Shown: positions 8,933-17,700, counted from the stretch's first letter. The stretch is DNA of 53,451 nt from Calothrix membranacea FACHB-236 (GCF_014696315.1 NZ_JACJPX010000057.1:1-53451); one strand, 5' to 3'. Made by a program: numbers and translations. The notes: a model not told the origin generated them from the letters alone.

Positions 8933-9196
8933 ATGATGAAGCACTACATTCTCAACCTCAATCCCACTGCTAAACATGAATGGGATCGGTGTATTTTGCG
9001 CGATCCACTCACTGCAAAACGTCCAGATATTGCCAAAATGATTGCTGATGCGGTTGGTGCTGATACAGGCAGTTATTTAGTGAGTGTGAACATCGAAGTA
9101 ACTGTTTTGGAACAAGCTGCTGTACCACAAGCTGAACAACTATCGCTCTCATTCTCAGAGATGAATAATCAATCGCAATTACGAGAAGTGGCGTAA
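8933..9196 (+). CDS. Small conserved-looking protein, unknown function
   Basis: I do not recognise this 87-aa protein (86 aa if the second of two adjacent ATGs is used). It begins MMKHYILNLNPTAKHEWDRC, is predicted soluble with no signal peptide or membrane segment, and mixes helix with a short strand-like segment (GSYLVSVNIEVTVLE). The reading frame has normal cyanobacterial codon use, which favours a real gene. The purine-rich ggaag is rather far from the start. It lies behind the LexA-box-like promoter and ahead of another small unknown gene on the same strand, so the two may form a DNA-damage-linked pair. That link rests on the operator match alone. Confidence 0.65.
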   Translation: MMKHYILNLNPTAKHEWDRCILRDPLTAKRPDIAKMIADAVGADTGSYLVSVNIEVTVLEQAAVPQAEQLSLSFSEMNNQSQLREVA

Positions 9197-9264
9197 TTAC
9201 TGCGAAAGGCAAAGTGCTGAATTTTTACCCCTCATTTCTAATTATATAACAAGCACAAATTCTC

Positions 9265-9300
9265 GGTGAAAATTGGAGTTTGCTACCGCATATTTTCACC
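9265..9300. repeat. Inverted repeat between two small genes
   Basis: GGTGAAAAT (9265-9273) and ATTTTCACC (9292-9300) form a perfect 9-bp stem with an 18-base loop. No T tract follows. It could be an attenuator, an RNA-processing site or an operator for the gene at 9371. Confidence 0.45.
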
Positions 9301-9370
9301 AATTTAGTAGTCAAGCTATAGCAATATAGCTAGCTTTTCGGTCAATATTTTTGGCAAGGAAGATTATTTG

Positions 9371-9742
9371 ATGATGCAACTGAGTTATTATCCAGATGCA
9401 ATAGTTCAAGCTGCCCAAAGAGTGAATGAAATAGACTCTCAGTTAATGGCAGTTCAACAGCAAATTAACCGATTTGAAGGCAATGCGGATCGTAGCGCCT
9501 CTTTTGATATGGATTTGAAAAACGATGCTCAACGCAAAGCGCGTCGCTTTGAAGTGCTGCTGGTAAATCAAGAATACCAAAAGGCAATCGATACCCAAAT
9601 TAGATTAACTGCTGACAAAGCAAATGCGATCGCTCATTTGGAATACTTGCGTAACCAGTTTAGTGTCGCTAAGTTGGAAGCGAGATTAGCTATTGCTCAA
9701 CAATTAACTGATTTTGAATCCCGCGAATTAGTTGGATTGTAA
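9371..9742 (+). CDS. Small coiled-coil protein, unknown function
   Basis: I do not recognise this 123-aa, highly helical protein. Heptad-like stretches (VNEIDSQLMAVQQQINRFEG; ALLANQ-type helices around residues 60-110, for example KAIDTQIRLTADKANAIAHL) predict a coiled coil. It has no signal peptide, Cys or membrane segment. The ATG at 9371 has AAGGAAG 9 bases upstream; the frame also offers TTG at 9368 and ATG at 9374. It follows the LexA-box gene by about 170 bases on the same strand with a hairpin between, and is closed by a strong terminator. A structural or DNA-associated helper role is possible but unproven. Confidence 0.7.
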   Translation: MMQLSYYPDAIVQAAQRVNEIDSQLMAVQQQINRFEGNADRSASFDMDLKNDAQRKARRFEVLLVNQEYQKAIDTQIRLTADKANAIAHLEYLRNQFSVAKLEARLAIAQQLTDFESRELVGL

Positions 9743-9802
9743 TTAATTCAGCTAAATCCATCTAATTTGTAGCAAAAAAATGTAGGTTTGTTTGACGTAA
9801 GG

Positions 9803-9836
9803 AAACCCAACACTAATAATCTATGTTGGGTTTATT
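9803..9836 (+). terminator. Rho-independent terminator
   Basis: AAACCCAACA (9803-9812) pairs perfectly with TGTTGGGTTT (9824-9833), followed by atta. It lies about 60 bases after the stop at 9742, between convergent genes, and its A/T-flanked stem can serve both strands. Confidence 0.7.
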
Positions 9837-9844
9837 AAAGCTTC

Positions 9845-9871
9845 GATGCGTTACGAACTTTGTAACGCATC
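9845..9871. repeat. Palindromic 'gatgcgttac' repeat
   Basis: GATGCGTTAC (9845-9854) and GTAACGCATC (9862-9871) form a perfect 10-bp stem with a 7-base loop. With its flank (ctac on the right) it is the reverse-complement form of the gtaggatgcgtta...gtaacgcat repeat seen at 16053 and 16182. Confidence 0.65.
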
Positions 9872-9881
9872 CTACTTTCAT

Positions 9882-11057
9882 TTATAAATTAGGTAGCAGT
9901 GATGGTGATATTTCTTGAGGAAATTTAGATGATAATAGTTGAGCGATTTGTTGATTAATATTTGCCACATCAAAACGCTGACTAGCAATATTTCTCGCAT
10001 GATTCGCCATAACTGTAATTTTATCTGTATCTTGCAGACAGATATGAATTACTTGTGCTAATTCCTCAACTTCCCCAGGATTAACTAAAAAACCATTAAT
10101 TCCCGGTTCTACTAATTCTATTGCACCCCCAGCTTTGGCTGCAACTACAGGTGTGCCGCATAGCATCGCCTCAACAATGACTCTGCCAAAAGGTTCTGCA
10201 AAAGTGGAAGTATGAGCAACCAAGTTACAAGCTGCCATTAATTGCGGAATATCAGCACGAAACCCTAAAAATTTGATGCGATTTTCTAGCCCTAAATTAG
10301 CAACTTGTTGGTGTAATTGTTGCACATAATCTTGTTCACCAAAAAGCGCATCGCCTACTAAAATTGTTGTTACTTCTTCAGGACATTTGGCAATGGCATC
10401 AATTAAAATATGTTGCCCTTTCCAAGGTGATAGACGGCTGAAATGTCCTACAACAAATTTTCCTGTTAGCCCTAATTCTGCTTTTAATTTTTGCCGATCA
10501 GACTCACAGGTTTGATAAATTTTTGAGTCAAAGCCGTTATAGACAACTGCGGTAATATCTTCACGTCCGCCTGCTTCTATAAATGCTTTCTGGCTTGCTT
10601 GAGAATTAGCAATAACTAAAGATGCAAAATAATTAGCTAAATTCACAGCAATGCTGCGGTTAGTTTGGCTGAAATGCTCTTTGGACAGAATATCATGCAA
10701 ATGATAGACCAGAGGACGACGAGCAAAAAAACTCGCGATCGCACCAATGACTAATGCCTTTTGAGTATTGGCATAAATAACATCATAATCTTGAGCTATC
10801 TTTACTACCTTCGCAATTAGAGGTATCAGTTGCTGGAAACTGGCTAATCCTTGCAGGAAACTGCTAGATTTTTGCACAGAGATAGCTTGATTGGTTAAAA
10901 CTTCCACCGGAATCTGGTTTTGCTGGAGTAAAGTTTTAAAAGGCCCATCAGCAAATAAACCAACAAGAGAGCGATCGCGGTAAGGTTTAGCAATATCTAT
11001 CAAACATAATTCTGCACCCCCTGGCTTACCACTTTGGTCTAAAAATAGAATTTTCAT
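9882..11057 (-). CDS. Glycosyltransferase family 4
   Basis: A 391-aa GT-B retaining glycosyltransferase that moves a sugar from an activated nucleotide donor to a growing polysaccharide or glycolipid at the inner face of the cytoplasmic membrane. The N-terminal acceptor half begins MKILFLDQSGKPGGAELCLI with the Gly-rich loop. The C-terminal half shows VVGHFSRLSPWKGQHILIDA and the nucleotide-sugar motif FAEPFGRVIVEAMLCGTPVV (E-x7-E type), then AGGAIELVEPGINGFLV. Length is normal. A second GT4 gene lies upstream on the same strand, 150 bases away across heptamer repeats, so they may be one transcription unit. Donor and acceptor cannot be inferred. The exopolysaccharide setting is supported by neighbours up to 24 kb. 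Confidence 0.92.
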   Translation of the reverse strand: MKILFLDQSGKPGGAELCLIDIAKPYRDRSLVGLFADGPFKTLLQQNQIPVEVLTNQAISVQKSSSFLQGLASFQQLIPLIAKVVKIAQDYDVIYANTQKALVIGAIASFFARRPLVYHLHDILSKEHFSQTNRSIAVNLANYFASLVIANSQASQKAFIEAGGREDITAVVYNGFDSKIYQTCESDRQKLKAELGLTGKFVVGHFSRLSPWKGQHILIDAIAKCPEEVTTILVGDALFGEQDYVQQLHQQVANLGLENRIKFLGFRADIPQLMAACNLVAHTSTFAEPFGRVIVEAMLCGTPVVAAKAGGAIELVEPGINGFLVNPGEVEELAQVIHICLQDTDKITVMANHARNIASQRFDVANINQQIAQLLSSKFPQEISPSLLPNL

Positions 11058-11061
11058 AATT

Positions 11062-11200
11062 GGGGTTTTTCATTTGTTATTTGTCATTTGTCATTTGTCA
11101 TTTGGTAATGGGTAATGGGTAATTGGTAATTGGTAATTGGGATTTTTCCCCTGCTTTCTCATCTCCATCTACTTCCTTATCCCCAGTCCCCAGTCCCCAA
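11062..11200. repeat. Heptamer-type tandem repeats
   Basis: The gap between the two glycosyltransferase genes consists largely of 7-base units (atttgtcatttgtcatttgt; taatgggtaatgggtaat; ccccagtccccagtcccc). This is typical STRR material and is not expected to code. Confidence 0.75.
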
Positions 11201-11207
11201 CCTTCCC

Positions 11208-12368
11208 TCACGCCAATAAAACTTCCCTCACTTGCTGGGCTATTTTTTGCCAGTTGAAATGCGTAGCGGCGTATTGGTGACAGGTTTCTCTTGAAGGGAT
11301 TGGTAGCTTTTGCAGTAGCGCTTGTTCTAATTTTTCAGCAATGGCTGAGGCTGCGGTGGAAGAGGTAATTAAATCTGGTGAGAAGGATGATAGAATTTCT
11401 GGCATTCCGCCAACTGGAGTACAGATAACGGGAGTACCACAGGCTAAAGATTCTACAACTGCTAATCCAAATCCTTCAAAAGATTGGCTAGGCATAATTG
11501 TGAAATCAGCAGCTTGGTAAGCTAAGGGTAAATCCTCATCAGGAATGAAACCTAAAAATTTAACGTTATTCTCTAACCCTAATTCCGTAGCTTGCTGTTC
11601 TAGTGCAGCTTGTATATGTCCGCGCCCAGCGATCGCTAACCACACATCAGGTATTCTAGGCTTAATAGTTGCGATCGCTTCCAATAATTTATCTACCCCC
11701 ACTCGATGAACTAAGCGACGGGATGTAAATAATATTGGACGGTTATCAGGCCAGCCTAATTTACTTCTAGCATCTTGCCGTGATAAATTGGCTTGAAATC
11801 GCTGAATATCCACGCCACCGGGAATAACGTGGATTTTGCTCCAGGGAATTTGATATTGTTGATGGAGAAGATTGCCAAAGGCTTTGCTGAGAACAATAAA
11901 GCGATCGCAACGTTTATATGTGCTTTGTTCTATCAGCCAGCGCTTTAATAAAACTCTCAACATTTGATTTCCTACTTCTTGCTGACTTTCAGAAGCCCAA
12001 GGCCCGTGAAAATTAAAAGTAATTGGTACTCCTTTTGGCAAAATATCTAAAATCGGAAAGCTATATAATGCAAAATGCAAATTAATAGCGTCCGGTTTGC
12101 CGATTCTAGTTTTGCGAAAATTAGTACGAATAGACCATAAACGTTGCCAAATTGGACTATCAGGTTCAGCTAAGTTAGTTAATTTTATAGGCAGATTTTC
12201 TGTATTTGGTAAACCAACTCCACATAATTCTACATTGTCTTGATTCGCTGCTAATTGATGAGTTAGTTCGTAAATATACCGTTCTAATCCTCCAGGTGTT
12301 TTGGGAAACCAGCCCATTCCCAGAGTGAGAATAGATGCTGAAGCGAAATTGTCTTTGTTACCTTCCAC
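11208..12368 (-). CDS. Glycosyltransferase family 4
   Basis: A 386-aa GT-B glycosyltransferase. It begins LTLGMGWFPKTPGGLERYIY with the family's Gly-Gly-x-Glu acceptor loop, has VIPGGVDIQRFQANL at the domain junction, LFTSRRLVHRVGVDKLLEAI at the start of the donor half and FEGFGLAVVESLACGTPVIC as the E-x7-E nucleotide-sugar site. It is most like mannosyl/glucosyl transferases of polysaccharide loci, but the sugar cannot be assigned. The start shown (MEGNKDNF) is the first Met. Homology starts about 12 residues later, so a slightly shorter product is possible. It is followed on the same strand by the GT4 at 9882-11057. Confidence 0.92.
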   Translation of the reverse strand: MEGNKDNFASASILTLGMGWFPKTPGGLERYIYELTHQLAANQDNVELCGVGLPNTENLPIKLTNLAEPDSPIWQRLWSIRTNFRKTRIGKPDAINLHFALYSFPILDILPKGVPITFNFHGPWASESQQEVGNQMLRVLLKRWLIEQSTYKRCDRFIVLSKAFGNLLHQQYQIPWSKIHVIPGGVDIQRFQANLSRQDARSKLGWPDNRPILFTSRRLVHRVGVDKLLEAIATIKPRIPDVWLAIAGRGHIQAALEQQATELGLENNVKFLGFIPDEDLPLAYQAADFTIMPSQSFEGFGLAVVESLACGTPVICTPVGGMPEILSSFSPDLITSSTAASAIAEKLEQALLQKLPIPSRETCHQYAATHFNWQKIAQQVREVLLA

Positions 12369-13216
12369 CTATGTTACTCCTGTGTTTTGTTGAACTGGCT
12401 TCCTCGCATTTTTATACCAAGCTCAACCCTGATTTTAAATTCAACAATAAATTGCTGCTGCTAGTACTGTTATTCGGTGCTTTAGCATATAATCAGTACT
12501 TTTCACTGCTATTAGCATGAAGATTTTTCAGCCAATTTATAACACAATTAAATTTGTTTTTAACAATTTTTTAAAAATCTGCCAATGATCAATCAAGAGT
12601 AATTTAGATAGAATTATCTGTTTTAAACTATATTGATTTTGCTGTCAATCAGTAAAATTTCATCGTGTTGTTATTAACTGTTTAACAGCATTGATGATGA
12701 ATCTTATACTTTTATGGCGCGTGTATAATTCATTGTAAACATCGCCCAGATTAGAATTTTGATTTTTATAATCTCGGCAATATGTCATATTAATCACAAT
12801 TAGAGTCAAATAACTTTGGGCTTGCGATTGCTTCTAAAGATAAATTTACTCATCACAGAATAATTACTCAATAGAGAAGTTATTTGCTATTTTTTGTATC
12901 TATTGATGCTTTTGTAAAAAATCTGTATTGGGTTTTACTAGATTTGCATCTAAAAGAGTAACTATTAATACTGCAAATAATTTGAGAAAATCACTGTTTC
13001 AATTAAATTAAAAAAATAATGTGTTTTTTATAAATTTTTGGTAAACCTCAAACTATTCTTGTCAGGTTTTCGTTATTTTTGTGTATATTCTTTTAAAGGA
13101 AGATTAATCATTATGCAGCAATAATCTATTCTTTATAGCTAAAGAAATTGAATTAATAGATTGCAAAATTAAAGAATCAATAATAGTTAATTTTCCACAC
13201 ATCTAAGTTAAACACG

Positions 13217-13375
13217 CCAGGGTTTTGACAATTAATTTTAATTGGTGCTGACCTATAACGCCGATTCAGCATTCGGGCAACCTTAGCAAATTTGAGAGTG
13301 GGTAATAATTCTTATCAGGGTGGGAACGAAATCTCTAGTTTTACCCAACAGATAATATGCCTGGGTTTTATTTAT
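13217..13375 (+). promoter_or_regulatory. Possible structured RNA leader
   Basis: CCAGG (13217-13221) can pair with CCTGG (13360-13364), which is followed by the T-rich gttttatttatt. Inside, TGGGTAA (13299-13305) pairs with TTACCCA (13341-13347), and TGCTG (about 13246) with CAGCA (13267-13271). The nested pairing plus a T tract resembles a riboswitch or attenuator layout. I cannot match it to a known class; it is a visual proposal only. Confidence 0.25.
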
Positions 13376-13543
13376 TAATCGGGGTTATAGTAGTCTGCCA
13401 ACCCAAATTTATAAGCTTATTGTAAGTCAATTTATTTGCACTGATAAGCCGTAACGTGCTGACTATATAAATTTGAAAATTTCGTTATTAGATTACTGAT
13501 TCAATATCTAATTATTTAGATAATTATGATTCAAAAAAGCAAT

Positions 13544-13557
13544 GTATGAAATAGTAC
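13544..13557 (+). promoter_or_regulatory. NtcA-like site GTA-N8-TAC
   Basis: GTAtgaaatagTAC fits the NtcA consensus. TAN3T-type -10 candidates lie 19 bases (TAAATT, 13577) and 25 bases (TAGGTT, 13583) downstream, against the usual 22-23. The site is 119 bases before the secreted propeller gene. Chance matches are expected in a window this size. Confidence 0.3.
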
Positions 13558-13675
13558 ATTGCAGTTAGCTAATTTATAAATTTAGGTTTTAATTGCTAAT
13601 TACTAGGTTGCAATATGTTCTGCCACGCTACAAATAAAACTTTATGCGCCAGCACAAGATACGATTGGAGATTTT

Positions 13676-15904
13676 ATGAACTTTAGCTTCATGCAGACAA
13701 TTAAACTCATCTGCTATCATTTTGCAAATTTTATTAAGACACTATTTCTACAACGTCATTCGCGACAGAGAAAAATGTTGACATTTTTACTCTGTCTCAC
13801 TATGGGAGTTGTTTTCGCTTCTTTTAGCATGACAACACGTTGGACTGTGAGTGGTTCGCCAACCAGCACTTACAAAACAACGTGGATTGGTAATACTTTT
13901 GGAGGTGGAAAATATTGGGTACAAAATAATATAGATGCAATGTATGTTGCTGCTAATGGCACTGTATATACCAATAGTATTTGGGACGAAGCAGCCAGAG
14001 AAGCAGGAATATATAAAGATGGCAAAATCGTGGGTATGCTTGATGATACCCACGGTTGGAGTCGTCTTGGTGGTAAAGCCATCACAGTTAATAACAAATA
14101 TATTTACTTAGCTATAACCCAAGGTTCTATAGGTAAAACTGAGAAAGATTATCCCCCAGATGGTACAAATTGGTACTGCGTTAGACGGTATGATTTATCT
14201 GGTAAACCTGCTCCATTTTCTGGGGGACGTGGTTGGGATAAAAGTATGCTAATTATCAGCCAAAAAGGCGAATTGACTGGATTAGCAACTTTTAAAAAAG
14301 AATTATATATAAGTGATGCTGCGGCAAATCGTATTCGCGTTTATAGTACCGAAACGATGAAAGAAATACGCAGCTTTAGCTTTGCTAGACCTGGTGGAAT
14401 AACTGTCAATCGCCAAGGAAATCTGTGGATTATTCAAAATAAAAATGGTAGTAATCCTGCCAAAATTTTGCATTATTCTCAAAATGGCAAAAAACTGCCA
14501 CAAGAAATTACAAAAGTTGTCGAACCAACTGCGATCGCACTCGATCCACAAGGCAGACTTTTAATAGCGGAAAATGGGCCACGTCAGCAAATATTGATTT
14601 ACAACGTTACTGGAAAGCCAGCGCAGGTTGGGACTTTCGGTGCTAAAGGGGGTATTTTTGCAGGTAATCCTGGGGAAGTTCAAGATTTGAAACTTTACGG
14701 GATTACCGCAGTGGGTACAGATGCAGCCGGAAATATCTACGTTAGCAATAATGGTTTTCACAGACCAGGGACTGATTTAAGGAAGTTTTCACCCTCAGGA
14801 AAACTAATGTGGCAATTGTTGGGATTGCTATTTGTGGATAATGCAGATGCAGATCCTCAAACTGATGGCGTTGATGTGTTCGCCAAGCAAGAACACTTTG
14901 TCATGGACTACAGCCAGCCGGCTGGGAAGAAATGGACTTTCAAAAATTACACTCTCAATCCCTTCAAATATCCTCAAGATCCACGTCTGCATACATCCCC
15001 AGATGGCACTTTTATCAGGCGCATCCAAGGTAAGCGCTTTATGTTCCTGACAAATATGTATAGCAGCTTTTTGCAAATTTATCGTTTTGATAATAGCGAC
15101 AAAAACAAAATCGCTATCCCATCGGGAATGTTGGTTGGGACTCACCCCGAAGGTAAACAATCAATTACTGGTAATTGGCCACCAAATCAACCGAAAAAAG
15201 GCGAATGGATTTGGCGCGATCGCAATGGTAATGGTGCCTTCGATTCAGGTGAGTATGATACTAGCGAAGATTATCCCTACTTTGGCGGCTGGTGGGTAGA
15301 CAGTAAAGGCGATGTTTGGAAAACCTTGCGGACTCAAGATGGTATTGGTATTCGCCACTATCCGCTACAGGGACTAGATGAGCATGGCAACCCCATCTAT
15401 ACTTATAGTTCCATGCAAAAGTACAAAACTCCCAGTCTATTTACCGATTTGCGGCGGATTGAGTATTTCCCCGATACAGATACGATGTATTTGTCAGGCT
15501 TTACCGCAGATCATCCCCCAGTTGGTGACGATAGTGGGGTGGTTGGTTCTGAAATTGTCCGCTTTGATAATTGGAGTCAACAAAAAGACAATCCTACTCC
15601 CCGATGGCGCACCGTAGTACCTCATGACACCACAGGGAAGCGCGAAGTTTCTACAATGTCTATGAGTGTAGCAGGAGACTATGTGTTTGCTGTGACATTC
15701 AAGACCGCAGAAGTCCATGTATACAACGCCGCCACGGGAGTGCAAGTAAAACAGTTCAAACCCGGCCCAGAAGTTGCGGGTGAAAGCGGTTGGATTGATA
15801 TACCCCACGGTATCCGAGCTTTTCGCCGTTCGGATGGTGAGTATTTAGTATTTGTGGAAGAAGATTGGAAAGGCAAAGTAATTATCTATCGTTTGCGCGG
15901 ATAA
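13676..15904 (+). CDS. Large exported NHL-type beta-propeller protein
   Basis: A 742-aa protein with a long basic N-terminus and a hydrophobic signal/anchor (MLTFLLCLTMGVVFASF, residues about 35-51), so it is exported or membrane-anchored. The rest is rich in NHL/SMP30-like propeller blades: LTGLATFKKELYISDAAANR, ARPGGITVNRQGNLWIIQNK, PTAIALDPQGRLLIAENGPR and ITAVGTDAAGNIYVSNNGFH. A second half has many Trp/Tyr and a Ca2+-loop-like DRNGNGAFDSGEYD. I do not know a named family for the whole length. A role in binding or shaping extracellular polysaccharide is suggested by flanking glycosyltransferases but is inference. GGAG five bases before the ATG fixes the start. The unusually long upstream region suggests complex regulation. 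Confidence 0.82.
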   Translation: MNFSFMQTIKLICYHFANFIKTLFLQRHSRQRKMLTFLLCLTMGVVFASFSMTTRWTVSGSPTSTYKTTWIGNTFGGGKYWVQNNIDAMYVAANGTVYTNSIWDEAAREAGIYKDGKIVGMLDDTHGWSRLGGKAITVNNKYIYLAITQGSIGKTEKDYPPDGTNWYCVRRYDLSGKPAPFSGGRGWDKSMLIISQKGELTGLATFKKELYISDAAANRIRVYSTETMKEIRSFSFARPGGITVNRQGNLWIIQNKNGSNPAKILHYSQNGKKLPQEITKVVEPTAIALDPQGRLLIAENGPRQQILIYNVTGKPAQVGTFGAKGGIFAGNPGEVQDLKLYGITAVGTDAAGNIYVSNNGFHRPGTDLRKFSPSGKLMWQLLGLLFVDNADADPQTDGVDVFAKQEHFVMDYSQPAGKKWTFKNYTLNPFKYPQDPRLHTSPDGTFIRRIQGKRFMFLTNMYSSFLQIYRFDNSDKNKIAIPSGMLVGTHPEGKQSITGNWPPNQPKKGEWIWRDRNGNGAFDSGEYDTSEDYPYFGGWWVDSKGDVWKTLRTQDGIGIRHYPLQGLDEHGNPIYTYSSMQKYKTPSLFTDLRRIEYFPDTDTMYLSGFTADHPPVGDDSGVVGSEIVRFDNWSQQKDNPTPRWRTVVPHDTTGKREVSTMSMSVAGDYVFAVTFKTAEVHVYNAATGVQVKQFKPGPEVAGESGWIDIPHGIRAFRRSDGEYLVFVEEDWKGKVIIYRLRG

Positions 15905-15930
15905 TATCAATTTGCATCTTCCACGTTTTT

Positions 15931-15963
15931 AGATACCCGACTTATTCCAAAAGTCGGGTATCT
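15931..15963. terminator. Perfect 13-bp hairpin after the propeller gene
   Basis: AGATACCCGACTT (15931-15943) and AAGTCGGGTATCT (15951-15963) with a 7-base loop, 27 bases after the stop. No T tract follows on the plus strand, so it may be a 3'-end stabilising hairpin rather than a textbook terminator. Confidence 0.55.
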
Positions 15964-16021
15964 AGACCCCGCTAAATTTTACAAATTATGTACGACTTTT
16001 ATATACATAATTTTCCCATTA

Positions 16022-16230
16022 TATAAAACCCATATTTAATTTTTGAAGTTCAAGTAGGATGCGTTAGCGATAGCGTAACGTATTAATTCCAAAGCTTTTC
16101 TAATATAGAAATTGTCATAATTATTACAAAATTATATTAATATTACACATTTTATAGGACTCATATTTGATTTTGAAGTTCATGTAGGATGCGTTAGCGA
16201 TAGCGTAACGCATTAATTCCAAAGCTTTTC
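16022..16230. repeat. Direct duplication of an interspersed repeat
   Basis: Two diverged copies about 131 bases apart (16022-16100, 16153-16230) share catatttgatttt-like text, gaagttca, gtaggatgcgttagcgatag with cgtaacg, and attaattccaaagcttttc. The start of the second copy, TATAGGACTCATATTTGATT, is identical to the left end of the element at 27637, so both probably derive from the same small-element family. Confidence 0.75.
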
Positions 16231-16750
16231 GTGCTGAGATTTTTTCATAAATCAAACCGCATTTAAGTAAGTCGGTGGAAATAAACCAAACTATGTTACG
16301 AAACGTAAATAGCCTTGAAACCTTTACCAATGACCAATGACCTAGACGCTTTAGCGGCTTCCCGCAGGGTAGGACAAATGACAGCCCTGGGCAGTTATCT
16401 TTAATTGCACCGCCCTACTTATATATATCTATACTTTATAGAAATTATTGTGCTTAATTAGCTATTTTAAATTTTCTAAAAATGAGTAATATAAATGTTT
16501 ATCATTTGCATTCAATATATTGATGTTTAAAATAACTTTATATTTTACTCTTTAGTAATTAAATTCTTTTTGAAAACAATAAATATATTTAATGACAAAT
16601 AATTTGTATTTGGATTATGATTTTATAACAACACAAGCGAGACATAAGGAGTAATAAATCCTCCTAAAATACGAGAGTATTGACTTAATAATAACCAAAT
16701 ACCCAAAACTGTAACCATGAATTATAAAAGCATAAATCGAGTAAATTATT

Positions 16751-17536
16751 ATGAGTATCAAAATCTATTTACAGCAATTACAAAAATTAATTCCCCATAC
16801 TTGGCTTGAGCATATTCAAGATATGCACTCTAGCTTACTACTTCGATGGATTCTGCGAAAAGGCAGCCAGCCACTCGCATTAAGCCAAAAATCCGCTATG
16901 GTGTTTTCTCCTCACCAAGATGATGAAACATTTGGCTGTGGTGGGATGATTGCTCTAAAACGAGAACATAATATTCCAGTAGTAGTGACTTTTCTCACTG
17001 ATGGGCAGGGAGCAGGAAATTCTGAGTTAAATACACCAGATAAAATTACCAAAATTCGCAAACAAGAAGCGGTAAAGGCATTAGAAATCTTAGGTGTTAA
17101 ATCTTCAGAAATTCATTTTCTAGAAAAGCCTGATGGCACTTTACCTTATTTAGATGATTGCGAAAGAGAACAGACAATTACACAGGTAGCAACACTACTA
17201 AAGCATTATCAACCTGAAGAGGTTTATGTTCCTCATCGTAAAGATTGCCACCGGGATCATGAAGCGACTTATGAATTAGTCAAAGCTGCGATCGCACAAG
17301 CTGGCATCACAGTAGATCTGTTGCAATATCCAATTTGGTTATTTTGGAGAGCGCCGTTATTTATTTTGCTCAAATTACAGGATATAGCAGCAGCTTATTA
17401 TCTCTCAATTGCATCAGTTCAGGATAAAAAGAATCAAGCAATCTCTTCATATTGTTCGCAAATCGAGCAACTTCCCCAAGGATTTATTCAGCGATTTTCT
17501 AGTTCGCATGAAATATTCTTTAAATCGGAATCCTAA
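16751..17536 (+). CDS. PIG-L (LmbE-like) deacetylase
   Basis: A 261-aa zinc-dependent N-acetylglucosaminyl-type deacetylase. The zinc motif is HQDDE in VFSPHQDDETFGCGGMIAL (family consensus HPDDE, so Pro is replaced by Gln, a common variant). The third ligand region is VPHRKDCHRDHEATYELV. FLTDGQGAGN lies between them. Such enzymes remove acetyl groups from sugar amides in glycolipid, cofactor or polysaccharide synthesis. A short helical N-terminal extension and a C-terminal hydrophobic stretch (LFWRAPLFILLKLQDIAAAY) suggest membrane proximity. A glycosyltransferase follows 160 bases later on the same strand; the pair probably works on the same glycan. No obvious ribosome-binding site. Confidence 0.9.
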   Translation: MSIKIYLQQLQKLIPHTWLEHIQDMHSSLLLRWILRKGSQPLALSQKSAMVFSPHQDDETFGCGGMIALKREHNIPVVVTFLTDGQGAGNSELNTPDKITKIRKQEAVKALEILGVKSSEIHFLEKPDGTLPYLDDCEREQTITQVATLLKHYQPEEVYVPHRKDCHRDHEATYELVKAAIAQAGITVDLLQYPIWLFWRAPLFILLKLQDIAAAYYLSIASVQDKKNQAISSYCSQIEQLPQGFIQRFSSSHEIFFKSES

Positions 17537-17700
17537 ACGCTGAGTATCAATATAGTTTTTAACTAAATACTACCCCTATTTTAATGGGTAGCAAACAATC
17601 ACCATCTTCAGCATCAAAGACTATTGTCGTCTTTGTGCTACTTTTTTGCGCCACAAAAATCATCAATCAGCAACTAACACTTTCTGTGGAGAAAACTTCT

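Larger units (their letters stand above)
12369..13675. other. 1.3-kb AT-rich non-coding region, long leader of the secreted propeller gene
   Basis: There is no credible gene in this 1,307-base gap between divergent genes. It is strongly AT-rich. Two things stand out and are listed separately: a GC-richer island with pairing potential (13217-13364) and a GTA-N8-TAC site at 13544-13557. A frame of 61 codons at 12335-12520 overlaps the glycosyltransferase start antisense and is not convincing. Confidence 0.6.
15905..16750. other. 846-base gap with hairpin and duplicated repeats
   Basis: No gene is seen. It contains the perfect hairpin 15931-15963, two copies of an approximately 80-bp repeat (16022-16100 and 16153-16230), a further interspersed repeat (16341-16375, gacgctttagcggcttcccg followed by cagggtagg), and a very AT-rich last 300 bases before the deacetylase gene. 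No clear ribosome-binding site precedes 16751. Confidence 0.6.

Noticed and set aside
12335-12520. Short hydrophobic frame (61 codons) beside the glycosyltransferase start
   Set aside because: Begins inside the opposite gene and has no ribosome-binding site or similarity I can name.
15494-15808. Antisense 104-codon open frame
   Set aside because: Inside the propeller gene, with no family features or ribosome-binding site.
15931-15963. Hairpin considered as a site-specific recombination target
   Set aside because: No integrase nearby and no second copy in the window; position after a stop codon fits an mRNA 3' hairpin.
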